A DNA stretch of 50,484 nt, taken from positions 1-50,484 of the forward strand of contig JAIMBI010000025.1 of assembly GCA_023565505.1 (NCBI GenBank), written 5' to 3'. Numbering within the stretch: position 1 is the stretch's first letter; the number at the start of each line of letters is the position of its first letter. The translations under genes and the position numbers were made by a program. The notes under the pieces were generated by a model. It had not been told where the DNA came from. It saw only the letters and a program-made list of their open reading frames with translations, and did no database searches. The DNA is from Actinomycetes bacterium (GTDB lineage Bacteria > Bacillota > Sulfobacillia > Sulfobacillales > JAIMBI01). Below are positions 28,967 to 37,795 of the stretch, in pieces.

Positions 28967-29953
28967 ATGTGGGCCGACGGCCGGAGTCGTCTGCCTTCGG
29001 GATTCCGTGTGGGCCACGCCGCCACGCCGGACGGGCTGACCGGGGTGACGGTGGTGGTGGCGCCGGACGGCACCGTCGGCGCGGTGGACGTCCGCGGCGC
29101 AGCGCCGGGGACGCGGGAGACGGATGCCCTCGACCCGACCCGGACCGTGGGGGTCTGCCACGCGGTGGTGCTGACCGGTGGCAGCGCCTTGGGCCTCGCG
29201 GCCGCCCAAGGTGTGGTGGAGGCCTTGCGGGCGCAAGGGCGAGGCTACCGTGTTGCCGGGGCGGTCATCCCCATCGTCCCCGCCGCCGTCATCTTCGACG
29301 AAGGGGCGCGCGCCGGCGTGTGGCCGGACGCGGAGACGGGGCGGCGCGCCTTCGCCTCGGCCCGGTCCGGACCGGTGGCCGAGGGACGGGTCGGGGCCGG
29401 GACCGGGGCCACCGTCGGCAAGGCCTTGGGTCCCGAACGGGCAGTGCGCGGCGGGGTGGGGTATGCCGTGGAGCGGATTGGAGCTCTGGAGGTGGGGGCC
29501 CTGGCCGTGGTCAACGCGTGGGGCGACGTGGTCGCCCCGGACGGCCGGATTCTCGCCGGCGTACGGGCCGACCGGCCCGGTCGGTGGCTGTCCGGCCGCG
29601 GGGTTCTGGCCGGGGGCGGCCGGGGCGCGGAGGGGGGTCACACCACCCTGGCCGTGGTGCTCACCAACGCGCGTCTCGACAAGCCCGCGGCGCACCGCGT
29701 CGCCGTGATGGCCCATGACGGCCTCGCCCGCGCCATCGTGCCGGTGCACACGGCGTGGGACGGCGACGCGGTGTTCGTGCTGGCGCGCCCGGGGATCGCC
29801 GCTCCCGCGACATTGACGGGCCACCTCGCCGCCGAGGCGCTCGCCCGCGCCGTGCGGCGGGCCGTCTGCGCCGCGCGGGGCACCCCGGACCTGCCGGCTG
29901 CCCCGGAATGGATGGCCGGACGGCCGGCCGAGGGCGCGGGCGGAGCGCCCTAG
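28967..29953 (+). CDS. P1 (S58/DmpA)-family N-terminal-nucleophile peptidase
   Basis: 328 residues. Begins with FRVGHAATPDGLTGVTVVVAPDG, the typical start of P1-family proteins, then GVCHAVVLTGGSALGLAAAQGV, IPIVPAAVIFD and GVGAGTGATVGK-like turns. The autoprocessing site should be in GGHTTLAVVLTNA, where a Thr would become the N-terminal nucleophile after self-cleavage. Relatives are aminopeptidases or amidases (DmpA, BapA, Rv1333-like); the natural substrate is unknown. The ATG at 28967 follows GGAGGTG; an upstream ATG at 28946 lacks a site. It is divergent from otsA and its 3' end overlaps the convergent small gene by 4 bases. Confidence 0.88.
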   Translation: MWADGRSRLPSGFRVGHAATPDGLTGVTVVVAPDGTVGAVDVRGAAPGTRETDALDPTRTVGVCHAVVLTGGSALGLAAAQGVVEALRAQGRGYRVAGAVIPIVPAAVIFDEGARAGVWPDAETGRRAFASARSGPVAEGRVGAGTGATVGKALGPERAVRGGVGYAVERIGALEVGALAVVNAWGDVVAPDGRILAGVRADRPGRWLSGRGVLAGGGRGAEGGHTTLAVVLTNARLDKPAAHRVAVMAHDGLARAIVPVHTAWDGDAVFVLARPGIAAPATLTGHLAAEALARAVRRAVCAARGTPDLPAAPEWMAGRPAEGAGGAP

Positions 29954-30291
29954 GACTTGGGGTCCGGGTCCGTGCGGGCGAGGGCCGCGGACGCGAGGTC
30001 GACCAGCGCCTCGAGGGCGGACTCCAGCGAGGGCGCGTCGGGCAGGCCCTGGGCGTCGGCCGCCATGACGTCGAGTTCCAGGATGGCCCGGTGCAGGTCC
30101 TGGACGTCGCGGGTGAGTTGGTCCAGTTGCGCCAGCAGCTGGCCGAGGGCGGCCCCGGTCATGACCACGTACGGCAGTCGGGCACACTCGTCCGGCGTGG
30201 CCGGCCGGACCGGTCGGGCGTCCGCGGGCAGGACGGAGACGGCGTAGAGGGGGTCGACCGGATTCGGCTGGGTTTCGGGCTGTCTGTCCAT
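29950..30291 (-). CDS. Hypothetical protein with helical core
   Basis: 113 residues, not recognised. The N-terminal 35 residues are Pro-rich, followed by a helical stretch with heptad-like leucines (ALGQLLAQLDQLTRDVQDLH and further) and an acidic end. There is no signal peptide or membrane segment. I judge it real because GGAGGG stands 9 bases before the ATG at 30291 and the frame fits closely between neighbours (stop overlap of 4 with the peptidase, divergent from the ThDP enzyme). An ATG at 30300 abuts the ribosome site and is less likely. Confidence 0.65.
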   Translation of the reverse strand: MDRQPETQPNPVDPLYAVSVLPADARPVRPATPDECARLPYVVMTGAALGQLLAQLDQLTRDVQDLHRAILELDVMAADAQGLPDAPSLESALEALVDLASAALARTDPDPKS

Positions 30292-30441
30292 GGAATCCAT
30301 CCCTCCGAAGCACGCGGGTCGATTCCCACGGGCGACGATCTACCCCAGCATACCGCAAGGTCGACGGCGGGATGCAGGATTTTGGCGCGGCGGCAACCCG
30401 CCTCCGGGGAGGCGGGTCCAGGCGGGGAACGGGGGGAGACG

Positions 30442-32181
30442 ATGGCGGAGACCTCGGACCGGTATACGGTCGCGGATGTCTTGATGCAGGCGCTCGTCGA
30501 CGGGGGCGTGACCCACTGCTTCGTCAACACGGGAACGGATTACCCGGCGCTCATCGAAGGCTGGGCCAAGGCACGGGCCCGGGGCAGGCGCCTGCCGGAG
30601 ATCGTGGTGTGCCCCCACGAGGTGGTGGCCGTCAGCGCCGCCCACGGCATGGCGGCCCTCACTGGGCGGCCGGCGGCGGTGTTCGTGCACGTGGACGTGG
30701 GGACCCAGAACCTGGGCGGGGGGCTGCACAACGCGGCGCGCGGGCGCGTGCCGCTGTTCCTGTTCGCCGGCGCTTCTCCCTTCACCCAGGAGGGCGAGCG
30801 GCCGGGCAGTCGCGACCACTACATCCAGTTCCTCCAGGACGTGCCCGACCAGCGGGGCATCGTGCGCCAGTACGTCAAGTGGGATTACGAGTTGCGGACG
30901 GGGGCGAACGTGGCCGCGGTGGTGTTCCGGGCCCTCCAGATCGCGGCGAGCCCGCCGGCCGGCCCCGTCTACCTGATGGCGGCGCGGGAGGTCTTGGAGG
31001 AACCCGCCGCCCCGGGGCGCGCGGAGCCGGTCGGGTGGCCGCCGACGGCACCGTCCGCGCTAGCCCCGGACGGCGTGCGGACGCTGGCCGACGCCGTCGC
31101 CGGGGCCCGGTTCCCGGTGGTCGTGACGTCCTACCTGGGGCGGTCGCCCGCGGCCGTGGAGGCGCTTGTGGCCCTCTCCGAGCGTTGGGGTGTCGGGGTG
31201 CTGGAAAGCCGACCCCAATACGTCAACTTCCCCGCCGATCACCCTCACCATCTGGGGTACGACAGCGAGATCGCCGGCGCCCTGGCGGATGCCGACCTGG
31301 TTCTGGTGGTGGACGCCGATGTGCCGTGGATCCCGGCGGGGGAGCGGCCCCGGCCCGACGCCCGGGTCTTCCACGTCGACCAGGATCCGCTCAAGGAACG
31401 GATACCGCTCTGGTACTTCCCGGCCCAGGGCGTGTTCCGCGCGGATGCGGGGGTGGCCCTGGCCCAGGTCCGCGACGCGCTGGCGGACCGGGCGGTGCCG
31501 TCGACCGTGGCGGCCCGCAAGGCGGCGCTCGCCGAACGGCACCGCCGCGTGCGCGCGGCGTGGGCTCCCCGCGGGGCGGGCGTCGCGGGGGCCTTGGATC
31601 CGGCCTGGGTGCTGGAGCAGATCGGCCGCTGGGTCGATCCGGAGACCGTGGTGGTCAACGAAGCCGTCACCCAGGCGGAGGCGGTGTCGCGCTATCTGCC
31701 CCGCCGGGTGCCGGGCACGTGGTTGGCCAGCGGCGGCAGCTCGCTGGGCTGGGGGAGCGGGGCGGCACTGGGCGCGAAGCTCGCCCGGCCCGACCGCCCG
31801 GTGGTGCTGGTCAGCGGCGACGGCTCGTACCTCTTCGGCAATCCGGCCGCCGTCCATTGGACCGCGCGGCGGTACGGTGTCCCTTACCTCACCGTGATCC
31901 TGAACAACCGCGGCTGGGGCGCGGTCAAGGGCGCCGTGCTGGCGGTGCACCCCGACGGCGAGGCGGCCCGGTCGGGGACGTTTTGGGCCGGCTTCGACGC
32001 ACCCGGCGACTGGGCCGGCGTGGCGGCGCTGGCGGGAGGCGCCCTGGCCCGTACCGTGCGGCGCCCCGAGGAGCTGGAGGCGGCTTGGGCCGCCGCCTGG
32101 GACGCGCTCCGGGCGGGCCGCGCGGCGGTGCTGGACGTCCAGGTGACCCCCGTGGAGGATCCGGGCCGCAGGCCGGCATGA
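30442..32181 (+). CDS. Thiamine-diphosphate-dependent enzyme, acetolactate-synthase-like
   Basis: 579 residues with the three-domain ThDP architecture. In the PYR domain the catalytic Glu is in VVCPHEVVAVSAAHGMA; the middle domain covers about 200-340; the PP domain has the cofactor motif GDGSYLFGNPAAVHW ending in ILNNRGWG. The order fits the POX/AHAS superfamily (acetolactate synthase, benzoylformate decarboxylase and relatives). HCFVNTGTDYPALIEGW replaces the usual VFGNPG-type start, as in a poorly characterised subgroup. The substrate is unknown. The ATG at 30442 follows GGGGAG. The stop overlaps a possible upstream start of the fin-like gene (ATGA), so the two could be co-transcribed. Confidence 0.87.
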   Translation: MAETSDRYTVADVLMQALVDGGVTHCFVNTGTDYPALIEGWAKARARGRRLPEIVVCPHEVVAVSAAHGMAALTGRPAAVFVHVDVGTQNLGGGLHNAARGRVPLFLFAGASPFTQEGERPGSRDHYIQFLQDVPDQRGIVRQYVKWDYELRTGANVAAVVFRALQIAASPPAGPVYLMAAREVLEEPAAPGRAEPVGWPPTAPSALAPDGVRTLADAVAGARFPVVVTSYLGRSPAAVEALVALSERWGVGVLESRPQYVNFPADHPHHLGYDSEIAGALADADLVLVVDADVPWIPAGERPRPDARVFHVDQDPLKERIPLWYFPAQGVFRADAGVALAQVRDALADRAVPSTVAARKAALAERHRRVRAAWAPRGAGVAGALDPAWVLEQIGRWVDPETVVVNEAVTQAEAVSRYLPRRVPGTWLASGGSSLGWGSGAALGAKLARPDRPVVLVSGDGSYLFGNPAAVHWTARRYGVPYLTVILNNRGWGAVKGAVLAVHPDGEAARSGTFWAGFDAPGDWAGVAALAGGALARTVRRPEELEAAWAAAWDALRAGRAAVLDVQVTPVEDPGRRPA

Positions 32182-32216
32182 CGCCCGGCGCGCGGAGGCC
32201 ATTGGGCGCCGGCGGG

Positions 32217-32435
32217 ATGGTGGTGGTGCAATACGGCTGGCGGCGGTGCGGCCGGCCGATGGGGGCCGTCCCGCTGTCTTGGGCCGATCCCCGGCTGGGC
32301 TTGGTCGCGTTGACCCCCGCCGAGCGCGCCGATATAATCGAAGGCGATTTGGAACGGGACGACGTCACCGTCAAGATCCTGTGCGACGGCTGTCGACCCG
32401 CGCGGCGCCTGCGAACGCGACCGCGTTGGCATTAG
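32217..32435 (+). CDS. fin: Fin-like anti-sigma-F factor with a substituted zinc cysteine
   Basis: 72 residues. In Bacillus, Fin binds sigma-F/RNA polymerase and helps the change to sigma-G in the forespore; its gene sits just before mfd, as here. The pattern fits along the whole length: VQYGWRRCG (Fin: YYCRHCG), DPRLGLVALTPAERADII (Fin: SRLGFHQLTNEERQEMI), and VTVKILCDGC (HVKAICEDC). The first zinc Cys is Trp here: TGG at 32238-32240, one base from TGC. I chose the ATG at 32217 because it gives the family's N-terminal offset; an ATG at 32178 overlapping the ThDP gene stop is an alternative. The ribosome site is weak for both. Confidence 0.75.
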   Translation: MVVVQYGWRRCGRPMGAVPLSWADPRLGLVALTPAERADIIEGDLERDDVTVKILCDGCRPARRLRTRPRWH

Positions 32436-32515
32436 AAGCAGCCGGTGCGAAGTGTCGGCGGGCTCTCCATCCCCCCGGGATGTCGGGCGCCCGCCTCTTG
32501 TCGTGGGGGGAGATC

Positions 32516-35500
32516 ATGGCGTCCGAACTGGCCGGGCTGGCCTCTGTCTTGGCGGCCTGGGATCCGTGGCGGGAACTGGCCGACGCGGTCGTCGCCGGAC
32601 AGGACGTGCAGATCTTCGGCCTGGCCGGGAGCCTGCCGGCGGTCGCGGTGGCCGGACTGGCGGCTTTGGAGCGGCCGCTGCTCGTGGTGTGCCCCGGTTT
32701 CGTGGAGGCGCGGCGCCTGGGGGCCGAGGTGGCCCAGCTCCTGGAGGAGCCGGGCCGGGTGGTGCTCTTGCCGCCGCGGCCGGTGGTCCATGGGGCGGTG
32801 ACGGCCGAGAGCCGCGAGTGGGAGCGGCTGCGACTGGAGGCCCTGGGCCGGATTCGGTCCGACGGCCGGGTGGTGGCCGTGGTACCGGCGGAGGCGGCGC
32901 GGCAACGCCAGGTGGCTGTCGACGCGACGCCGGTGGTCCTCGCGCCCGGCGATCCGGTGGACCGGCCGGGTCTCCTCGAGCGGCTCGCCGCGCTGGGCTA
33001 CGAGCGCGTGCCCCTGGTGGAAGTGGGCGGCCAGTTCGCCCTCCGGGGAGGTGTCCTCGACGTCTTTCCCCCCGGGGACGCGCCGCTCAGGCTGCAGATC
33101 TGGGACGACGTGGTCGAGTCGGTCGCGGTGTTCGACGCGACGACCCAGCGGATCGTCGGCAATCGCCCGCGGGCCGTCCTCGGGCCGGCGCGGGAACTGC
33201 TGTGGTCCGAGGCGGAGCGGGAGCGGGGCTTTGCCCGGCTGTCCGAGGAGGTCCGGCAGGCGGTCGACACGCTCTTCGGCCTCGGGCGGGCCGACGCGGC
33301 CCGGGCGGTGCGGGAGCGGTGGGCCGAGCGCCTCGGGGGTCTGTGGGACGGACGGGGCTGGCCGGGCATCGAGCGCTTCGGGGCCGCGTTCGGGCCCATG
33401 GTCCCCCTGACCAGGCTGTTCCGGCGCGCGCCGGTGGTCGTATTCGACGACCGCGAGCGCGTGGCCGAGGCGGTTCGGGGTCGGGCCCTTGAGGACCAGG
33501 CGGAGATCGAGCGGAAGCTCGAGCGGGGGGAGTGGCTTCCGGTCGAAGGCGAGTCGGTCATCCCGACCGAGGCCTTTTTCGATACGTTGACGGGCCATGC
33601 CCAGGTGACGCTGTCGCTCCTGCCGCATCAGCGCACTCACGGGCAGCGGGTCTGGTCGTTGGCGGGGCGTCCGGCGCCGCGGGCCCACGGGCAGTGGGAC
33701 CTCCTCAGCGCGGAGATCCAACGTCTGCGCAAGGCCCGGCACCGGGTGGTGCTGGCCGTCAAGGACGAGGAGACGCGGAACACGCTCATCCACCGACTGG
33801 TCGACGCGGCGGTCCCGGTCCGGCCCGGCATCCCGGCGCCGGGCGAGGTGGGCATCCTGGTCGGACAGTTGGCGCACGGTTTCGTCCTGGCCGACCTGGG
33901 CCTCGCCGTGTTGACGGAGACGGAGATCACCGGGCACGACGTGCGGCCCGAAGCGCGCCGGACGGCCCGGGCGCGGGGACCGTCGGTGCGGCTGGCGGAG
34001 CTGACTCCGGGGGACTACGTGGTACACGTGACCCACGGCATCGGGCGGTTCCTCGGAATCCGGACGCTCGAGGCCGGCGGCCAGCGCCGCGACTATCTCC
34101 ACATCGCGTACGCCGGCGACGACTCGCTCTATGTCCCCGTGGACCAGCTTGACCTGGTGCAGCGGTACCAGGGTCCGGACGACCGGCCGCCCAAGTTGTC
34201 GCGGCTCGGCGGAGCGGAGTGGTCCCGGGCCAAGGAACGGGTCAAGGCGTCGGTGCGGGAACTGGCCGAGGGCCTCATCAAGCTGTACGCCGCCCGCCAG
34301 GCGCGCCCCGGTTTCGCCTTCGGCCCCGACACGCCCTGGCAGCGCGACTTTGAGGCGGCCTTCCCGTACGAGGAGACACCGGACCAGCTGCGGGCCACGG
34401 AGGAGATCAAGCGGGACATGGAGGCGCCGCGCCCGATGGACCGCCTGCTCCTCGGCGACGTCGGCTACGGCAAGACGGAGGTCGCCCTCCGGGCCGCCTT
34501 CAAGGCGATCATGGCCGGCAAGCAGGTGGCCATGCTCGTGCCGACGACCCTGCTGGCCGAGCAGCACTTCGCCACGGCGCGGGCCCGGATGGCCGGCTTC
34601 CCCATCGAGGTGGAGGTCTTGAGCCGCTTCCGCAGTCCCGCCGACCAGCGCGCCGTGCTGGAAGGTCTGAAGGACGGGCGGGTGGACTTCGTCATCGGCA
34701 CGCACCGCCTCCTGGGCAAGGACGTCGCGTTCCGCGACCTGGGCCTGCTCATCATCGACGAGGAGCACCGGTTCGGCGTCGCCCACAAGGAGCGGATCAA
34801 GCAGCTCAAGGAGACGGTGGACGTGCTCACCTTGTCGGCCACGCCCATCCCCCGCACGCTGCACATGACGATGGTCGGGATCCGGGACGTGAGCGTCATC
34901 GAGACGCCGCCGGAGGATCGGTTTCCCGTCGAAACCATCGTCGCCGCGTACGACGAGGATCTGATCCGGGAGGCCATCCGCCGCGAGTTGGAGCGCGACG
35001 GCCAGGTCTACTACGTCCAGAACCGGATCGCTGCCATGGAGGGGACGCTGTCGCGGCTCCGGCGGCTTCTGCCCGACGCCCGGATCGCCGTCGCCCACGG
35101 GAAGATGGACGAAGACCAGCTCGAGGACGTGATGGCGCGGTTCCTCAATCAGGAGTACGACATCCTCCTGGCGACCAGCATCATCGAGTCGGGCCTGGAC
35201 ATCCCGAACGTCAACACGCTCATCGTGGAGGACGCGGACCGGCTCGGACTGGCGCAGCTGTACCAGCTGCGGGGCCGTGTGGGCCGGTCCGCGCGCTTGG
35301 CCTACGCCTACTTCACCTATCGGCCGGACCGCACCATGACGCCCGAGGCGGAGCAGCGGCTGGCCGCCATCCGGGACTTCACGGAGCTCGGGGCGGGGTA
35401 TCAGATAGCGCTCCGGGACCTTGAGATCCGGGGGGCGGGGAATCTCCTCGGGCCCGAGCAGCACGGGTTCGTCGCCGCCGTCGGGTTCGAACTGTACACC

Positions 35501-36004
35501 GCCCTCCTGGCCGAAGCGGTGGCCGAACTCAAGGGCGAGCCGACCCCGGACCCGGTCGAGACCGCCCTGGAGTTCGACGTCAACGCCTACCTGCCCGACG
35601 AGTACATCGACGACCATCGGCAGAAGATCGCGTTGTACAAGCGGCTCGTCGGGGCCCGGGACCTGGACGCGGTGGACGACCTCGGCCGCGAGATGGCCGA
35701 ACGGTACGGCCCGCCGCCCGAACCCGTCCTGCACCTGCTCCGCCTGGCGCGGATGCGGGTCATGGCCCGCCAGCTCGGGTTGGCCCAGGTCACCCAACGC
35801 GGCGACCGGCTCGTGTTCCGTCTGGCCCAATCGGGGCGGGTCGGGCCGGAGGCGGTGGTCGCCCTCGGCCGGAAGTACCCCGGTCGCCTCATCCAGATGT
35901 CCGGCAAGGCGCCGGAGTTGGGACTCAAGCTGGCCTCGCGCTCCGCGCGGGATGTCCTCGAGACGGCGCTCGACGTCCTCGAGACCATGAGAGGAGCATC
36001 TTAG
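32516..36004 (+). CDS. mfd: Transcription-repair coupling factor
   Basis: 1162 residues, the normal size. It frees RNA polymerase stalled at DNA lesions and recruits UvrA. The UvrB-like N-terminal domains include GGQFALRGGVLDVFPPGD. The polymerase-interacting domain has DYVVHVTHGIGRFLG, and the translocase has GDVGYGKTEVALRAA (Walker A), LIIDEEHRFGV (motif II; many relatives have DEEQRFGV), TLSATPIPRTLHM and the relay/TRG region RIAVAHGKMDEDQLE to LLATSIIESGLDIPN. The C-terminal domain begins near LPDEYIDDHRQKIALYKRL. The ATG at 32516 follows GGGGGGAG. The stop overlaps the prsA GTG by one base. Confidence 0.96.
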   Translation: MASELAGLASVLAAWDPWRELADAVVAGQDVQIFGLAGSLPAVAVAGLAALERPLLVVCPGFVEARRLGAEVAQLLEEPGRVVLLPPRPVVHGAVTAESREWERLRLEALGRIRSDGRVVAVVPAEAARQRQVAVDATPVVLAPGDPVDRPGLLERLAALGYERVPLVEVGGQFALRGGVLDVFPPGDAPLRLQIWDDVVESVAVFDATTQRIVGNRPRAVLGPARELLWSEAERERGFARLSEEVRQAVDTLFGLGRADAARAVRERWAERLGGLWDGRGWPGIERFGAAFGPMVPLTRLFRRAPVVVFDDRERVAEAVRGRALEDQAEIERKLERGEWLPVEGESVIPTEAFFDTLTGHAQVTLSLLPHQRTHGQRVWSLAGRPAPRAHGQWDLLSAEIQRLRKARHRVVLAVKDEETRNTLIHRLVDAAVPVRPGIPAPGEVGILVGQLAHGFVLADLGLAVLTETEITGHDVRPEARRTARARGPSVRLAELTPGDYVVHVTHGIGRFLGIRTLEAGGQRRDYLHIAYAGDDSLYVPVDQLDLVQRYQGPDDRPPKLSRLGGAEWSRAKERVKASVRELAEGLIKLYAARQARPGFAFGPDTPWQRDFEAAFPYEETPDQLRATEEIKRDMEAPRPMDRLLLGDVGYGKTEVALRAAFKAIMAGKQVAMLVPTTLLAEQHFATARARMAGFPIEVEVLSRFRSPADQRAVLEGLKDGRVDFVIGTHRLLGKDVAFRDLGLLIIDEEHRFGVAHKERIKQLKETVDVLTLSATPIPRTLHMTMVGIRDVSVIETPPEDRFPVETIVAAYDEDLIREAIRRELERDGQVYYVQNRIAAMEGTLSRLRRLLPDARIAVAHGKMDEDQLEDVMARFLNQEYDILLATSIIESGLDIPNVNTLIVEDADRLGLAQLYQLRGRVGRSARLAYAYFTYRPDRTMTPEAEQRLAAIRDFTELGAGYQIALRDLEIRGAGNLLGPEQHGFVAAVGFELYTALLAEAVAELKGEPTPDPVETALEFDVNAYLPDEYIDDHRQKIALYKRLVGARDLDAVDDLGREMAERYGPPPEPVLHLLRLARMRVMARQLGLAQVTQRGDRLVFRLAQSGRVGPEAVVALGRKYPGRLIQMSGKAPELGLKLASRSARDVLETALDVLETMRGAS

Positions 36005-36930
36005 TGACGTCATTGTGGCGGCGGATTGGGTTCGGCCTGGCACTCGCCGCCGGCCTGACCGCCTGCGGCGCCCCGACGGCGCCGCCTCCGCTGGCCGTGG
36101 TCAACGGCCACGCGATTACGGAGCAGGATCTCACCGACGCCGTCGGCAGCCTGGATGTGCTCCAGAACACCTCCCTGCCCATGGACAGCGCCCACCGGAA
36201 GGCCTACGTCGCGCAGCTGGTGGACACCGAACTCGTCTTGGAGTGGGCCCGGCAGCATCATGTCGGCACCGACGCCGCCAAACAGGTGTCCGCGTTCGTC
36301 AAGGGTGTCGAAGCGGCGCCCGGCGGCCAGAAGGCTTTGGAGGCGGCCCTCGGATCCCACGGGGTGACCTTTGCCGGGTTCCGGCGCTTCCTGACCCGGC
36401 AGTTCGTGTTGAACGCGGTGTTCAACCAACAGACGGCCCATGTGCCGGCGCCGAGCGCCGCGGCGGTCCAGGCCTACTACGTGGCGCATCCGGCCGCCTA
36501 CACGACCCCGCGCCGCCTCCTGGTGCGGCACATCCTGGTGAAGACCCAAGCCCAGGCCCAGAGCCTGCTCGACCAGATCCGACACGGGGCGTCCTTCGCG
36601 GCGCTGGCGCAGCGCTACTCGCTTGACCGTGCGACGGCTTCCCAGGGCGGATCGCTGGGCTATGTGGCGGAAGGGGCCGCTTCGGGGTTGGTGCCGCACT
36701 TCTACGAGCTTATGGACCGTCTCAAGCCGGGCCAGTACGGAATAGCCCATACCCGGTACGGCTACCATATTGTCGAGGTGCAGGCGGTGGAACCCGGACA
36801 GCTCGTCCCGCTGGCCAGCGTGGCGCCCACCATCAAGAGCCAGCTGTGGCTGGCGGCGAAAAACCGTGTCTTCCAACAGTTCGTCGGACGTCTTCATGCC
36901 GGGGCCCACATCGAGCTGTCGTCCCGGTAA
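36004..36930 (+). CDS. prsA: PrsA-type parvulin peptidyl-prolyl isomerase lipoprotein
   Basis: 308 residues. The lipoprotein signal ends at AAGLTACG. The SurA/PrsA-like N-terminal chaperone part starts with PPLAVVNGHAITEQDL, and the parvulin domain runs from about residue 165: RRLLVRHILVKTQAQAQSLL, FAALAQRYSLDRATASQGGSLGYV, LKPGQYGIAHTRYGYHIVEV. It helps fold secreted proteins on the outer face of the membrane. The GTG start overlaps the mfd stop (TAGTG), so the two are coupled, with AGAGGAG upstream. The gene order mfd-prsA-spoVT is found in several sporulating Bacillota. Confidence 0.92.
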   Translation: MTSLWRRIGFGLALAAGLTACGAPTAPPPLAVVNGHAITEQDLTDAVGSLDVLQNTSLPMDSAHRKAYVAQLVDTELVLEWARQHHVGTDAAKQVSAFVKGVEAAPGGQKALEAALGSHGVTFAGFRRFLTRQFVLNAVFNQQTAHVPAPSAAAVQAYYVAHPAAYTTPRRLLVRHILVKTQAQAQSLLDQIRHGASFAALAQRYSLDRATASQGGSLGYVAEGAASGLVPHFYELMDRLKPGQYGIAHTRYGYHIVEVQAVEPGQLVPLASVAPTIKSQLWLAAKNRVFQQFVGRLHAGAHIELSSR

Positions 36931-36981
36931 CGGGAGGCCGACCGTCCCGCCCTCCCCGGCCGGAGGCCCCATGGGAAGAAA

Positions 36982-37012
36982 TGCATAGGGCCTTCGGGGG
37001 GTCTATATACTA
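36982..37012 (+). promoter_or_regulatory. Candidate sigma-G promoter of spoVT
   Basis: TGCATA (36982-36987), 18-base spacer, TATACTA (37006-37012). The sigma-G consensus is about TGMATA, 17-18 bases, CATWHTA; only the first base of the -10 differs. In B. subtilis spoVT is transcribed by sigma-G in the forespore. It lies 34 bases before the start codon and stands out in a GC-rich gap. Confidence 0.65.
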
Positions 37013-37046
37013 AGGCAGAACGCGAGAGGCGAGGGGAGGGTGCAGC

Positions 37047-37601
37047 TTGAAGGCGACAGGCATCGTGCGGCGCATCGATGACCTGGGCCGTGTGGTCATC
37101 CCCAAGGAAATTCGTCGGACCCTGAGGATCCGGGAAGGTGATCCGCTGGAGATCTTTGTCGACCGGGACGGCGAAGTCATCCTCAAAAAGTACTCGCCCA
37201 TCGGCGAACTGGGGGACTTCGCCAAGGAGTACGCCGACTCCCTGTACGAAGCGGTCGGCCACATCGCGCTCATCGCCGATCGGGACACGGTCATCGCCGT
37301 GGCCGGTGCCCCCAAGAAGGAGTTCCTCAACAAGCAGATCGGCGCGCTCATCGAGAAGTCCATGGAGGAACGGCGGACACTGGTGTACAACAAAGGCGAC
37401 CACAAGCCCAAGGGCAGTCTCATCGGTGACGAGGAGGAGGACCGGTTCACGGCCGAGGTCATCGCCCCCATCATCGCCGAAGGCGATCCCATCGGGGCCG
37501 TGGTGCTCTGCAGCCGGGAGAACGACGTGCGGATGACCGATCTGGAGATCAAGCTGGGCGAAACGGCGGCGGGCTTCCTGGCCAAGCAGATGGAACAGTA
37601 A
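37047..37601 (+). CDS. spoVT: Stage V sporulation protein T, forespore regulator
   Basis: 184 residues, full length. The N-terminal swapped-hairpin AbrB-type DNA-binding domain is strongly conserved (MKATGIVRRIDDLGRVVIPK, then EIRRTLRIREGDPLEIF), and the C-terminal GAF-like domain covers about 60-180. It tunes late forespore genes, activating or repressing the sigma-G regulon. The TTG start at 37047 follows GGGGAGGG at normal distance. It is monocistronic, with the candidate sigma-G promoter at 36982 and the terminator at 37629. It is the clearest evidence that the host forms endospores. Confidence 0.96.
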   Translation: MKATGIVRRIDDLGRVVIPKEIRRTLRIREGDPLEIFVDRDGEVILKKYSPIGELGDFAKEYADSLYEAVGHIALIADRDTVIAVAGAPKKEFLNKQIGALIEKSMEERRTLVYNKGDHKPKGSLIGDEEEDRFTAEVIAPIIAEGDPIGAVVLCSRENDVRMTDLEIKLGETAAGFLAKQMEQ

Positions 37602-37628
37602 GCGTCGGATCCCCACAGCGGTGGAAGT

Positions 37629-37663
37629 CCGCAACGACCTCCGTCCAGGCGTTGCGGTTTTTC
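37629..37663 (+). terminator. Rho-independent terminator of spoVT
   Basis: Stem CCGCAACG (37629-37636) with CGTTGCGG (37650-37657), 13-base loop, then TTTTTC. It stands 28 bases after the spoVT stop. Confidence 0.9.
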
Positions 37664-37696
37664 TTGTCCCGGAATGGGCCGCTCCCCCCCGCCCTC

Positions 37697-37726
37697 TTGG
37701 AGAAGCCTCCTTCCTACCCTTACACT
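37697..37726 (+). promoter_or_regulatory. Candidate promoter of panB
   Basis: TTGGAG (37697-37702), 18-base spacer, TACACT (37721-37726). It matches 4 of 6 at each box, between the spoVT terminator and the panB start. It is moderate by sequence alone. Confidence 0.4.
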
Positions 37727-37795
37727 GAGAGACACCGAAGCGGCGCCGGTCGGCGCGGCCTGAGGCCGGCGGAGCGCCCGGCAGGGGGTAGGACA

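Noticed and set aside
32178..32216. Longer N terminus for the fin-like protein from the ATGA overlap
   Set aside because: The 13 extra residues are not in the family, while the ATG at 32217 gives the usual offset to the first zinc motif. Translational coupling is still possible.
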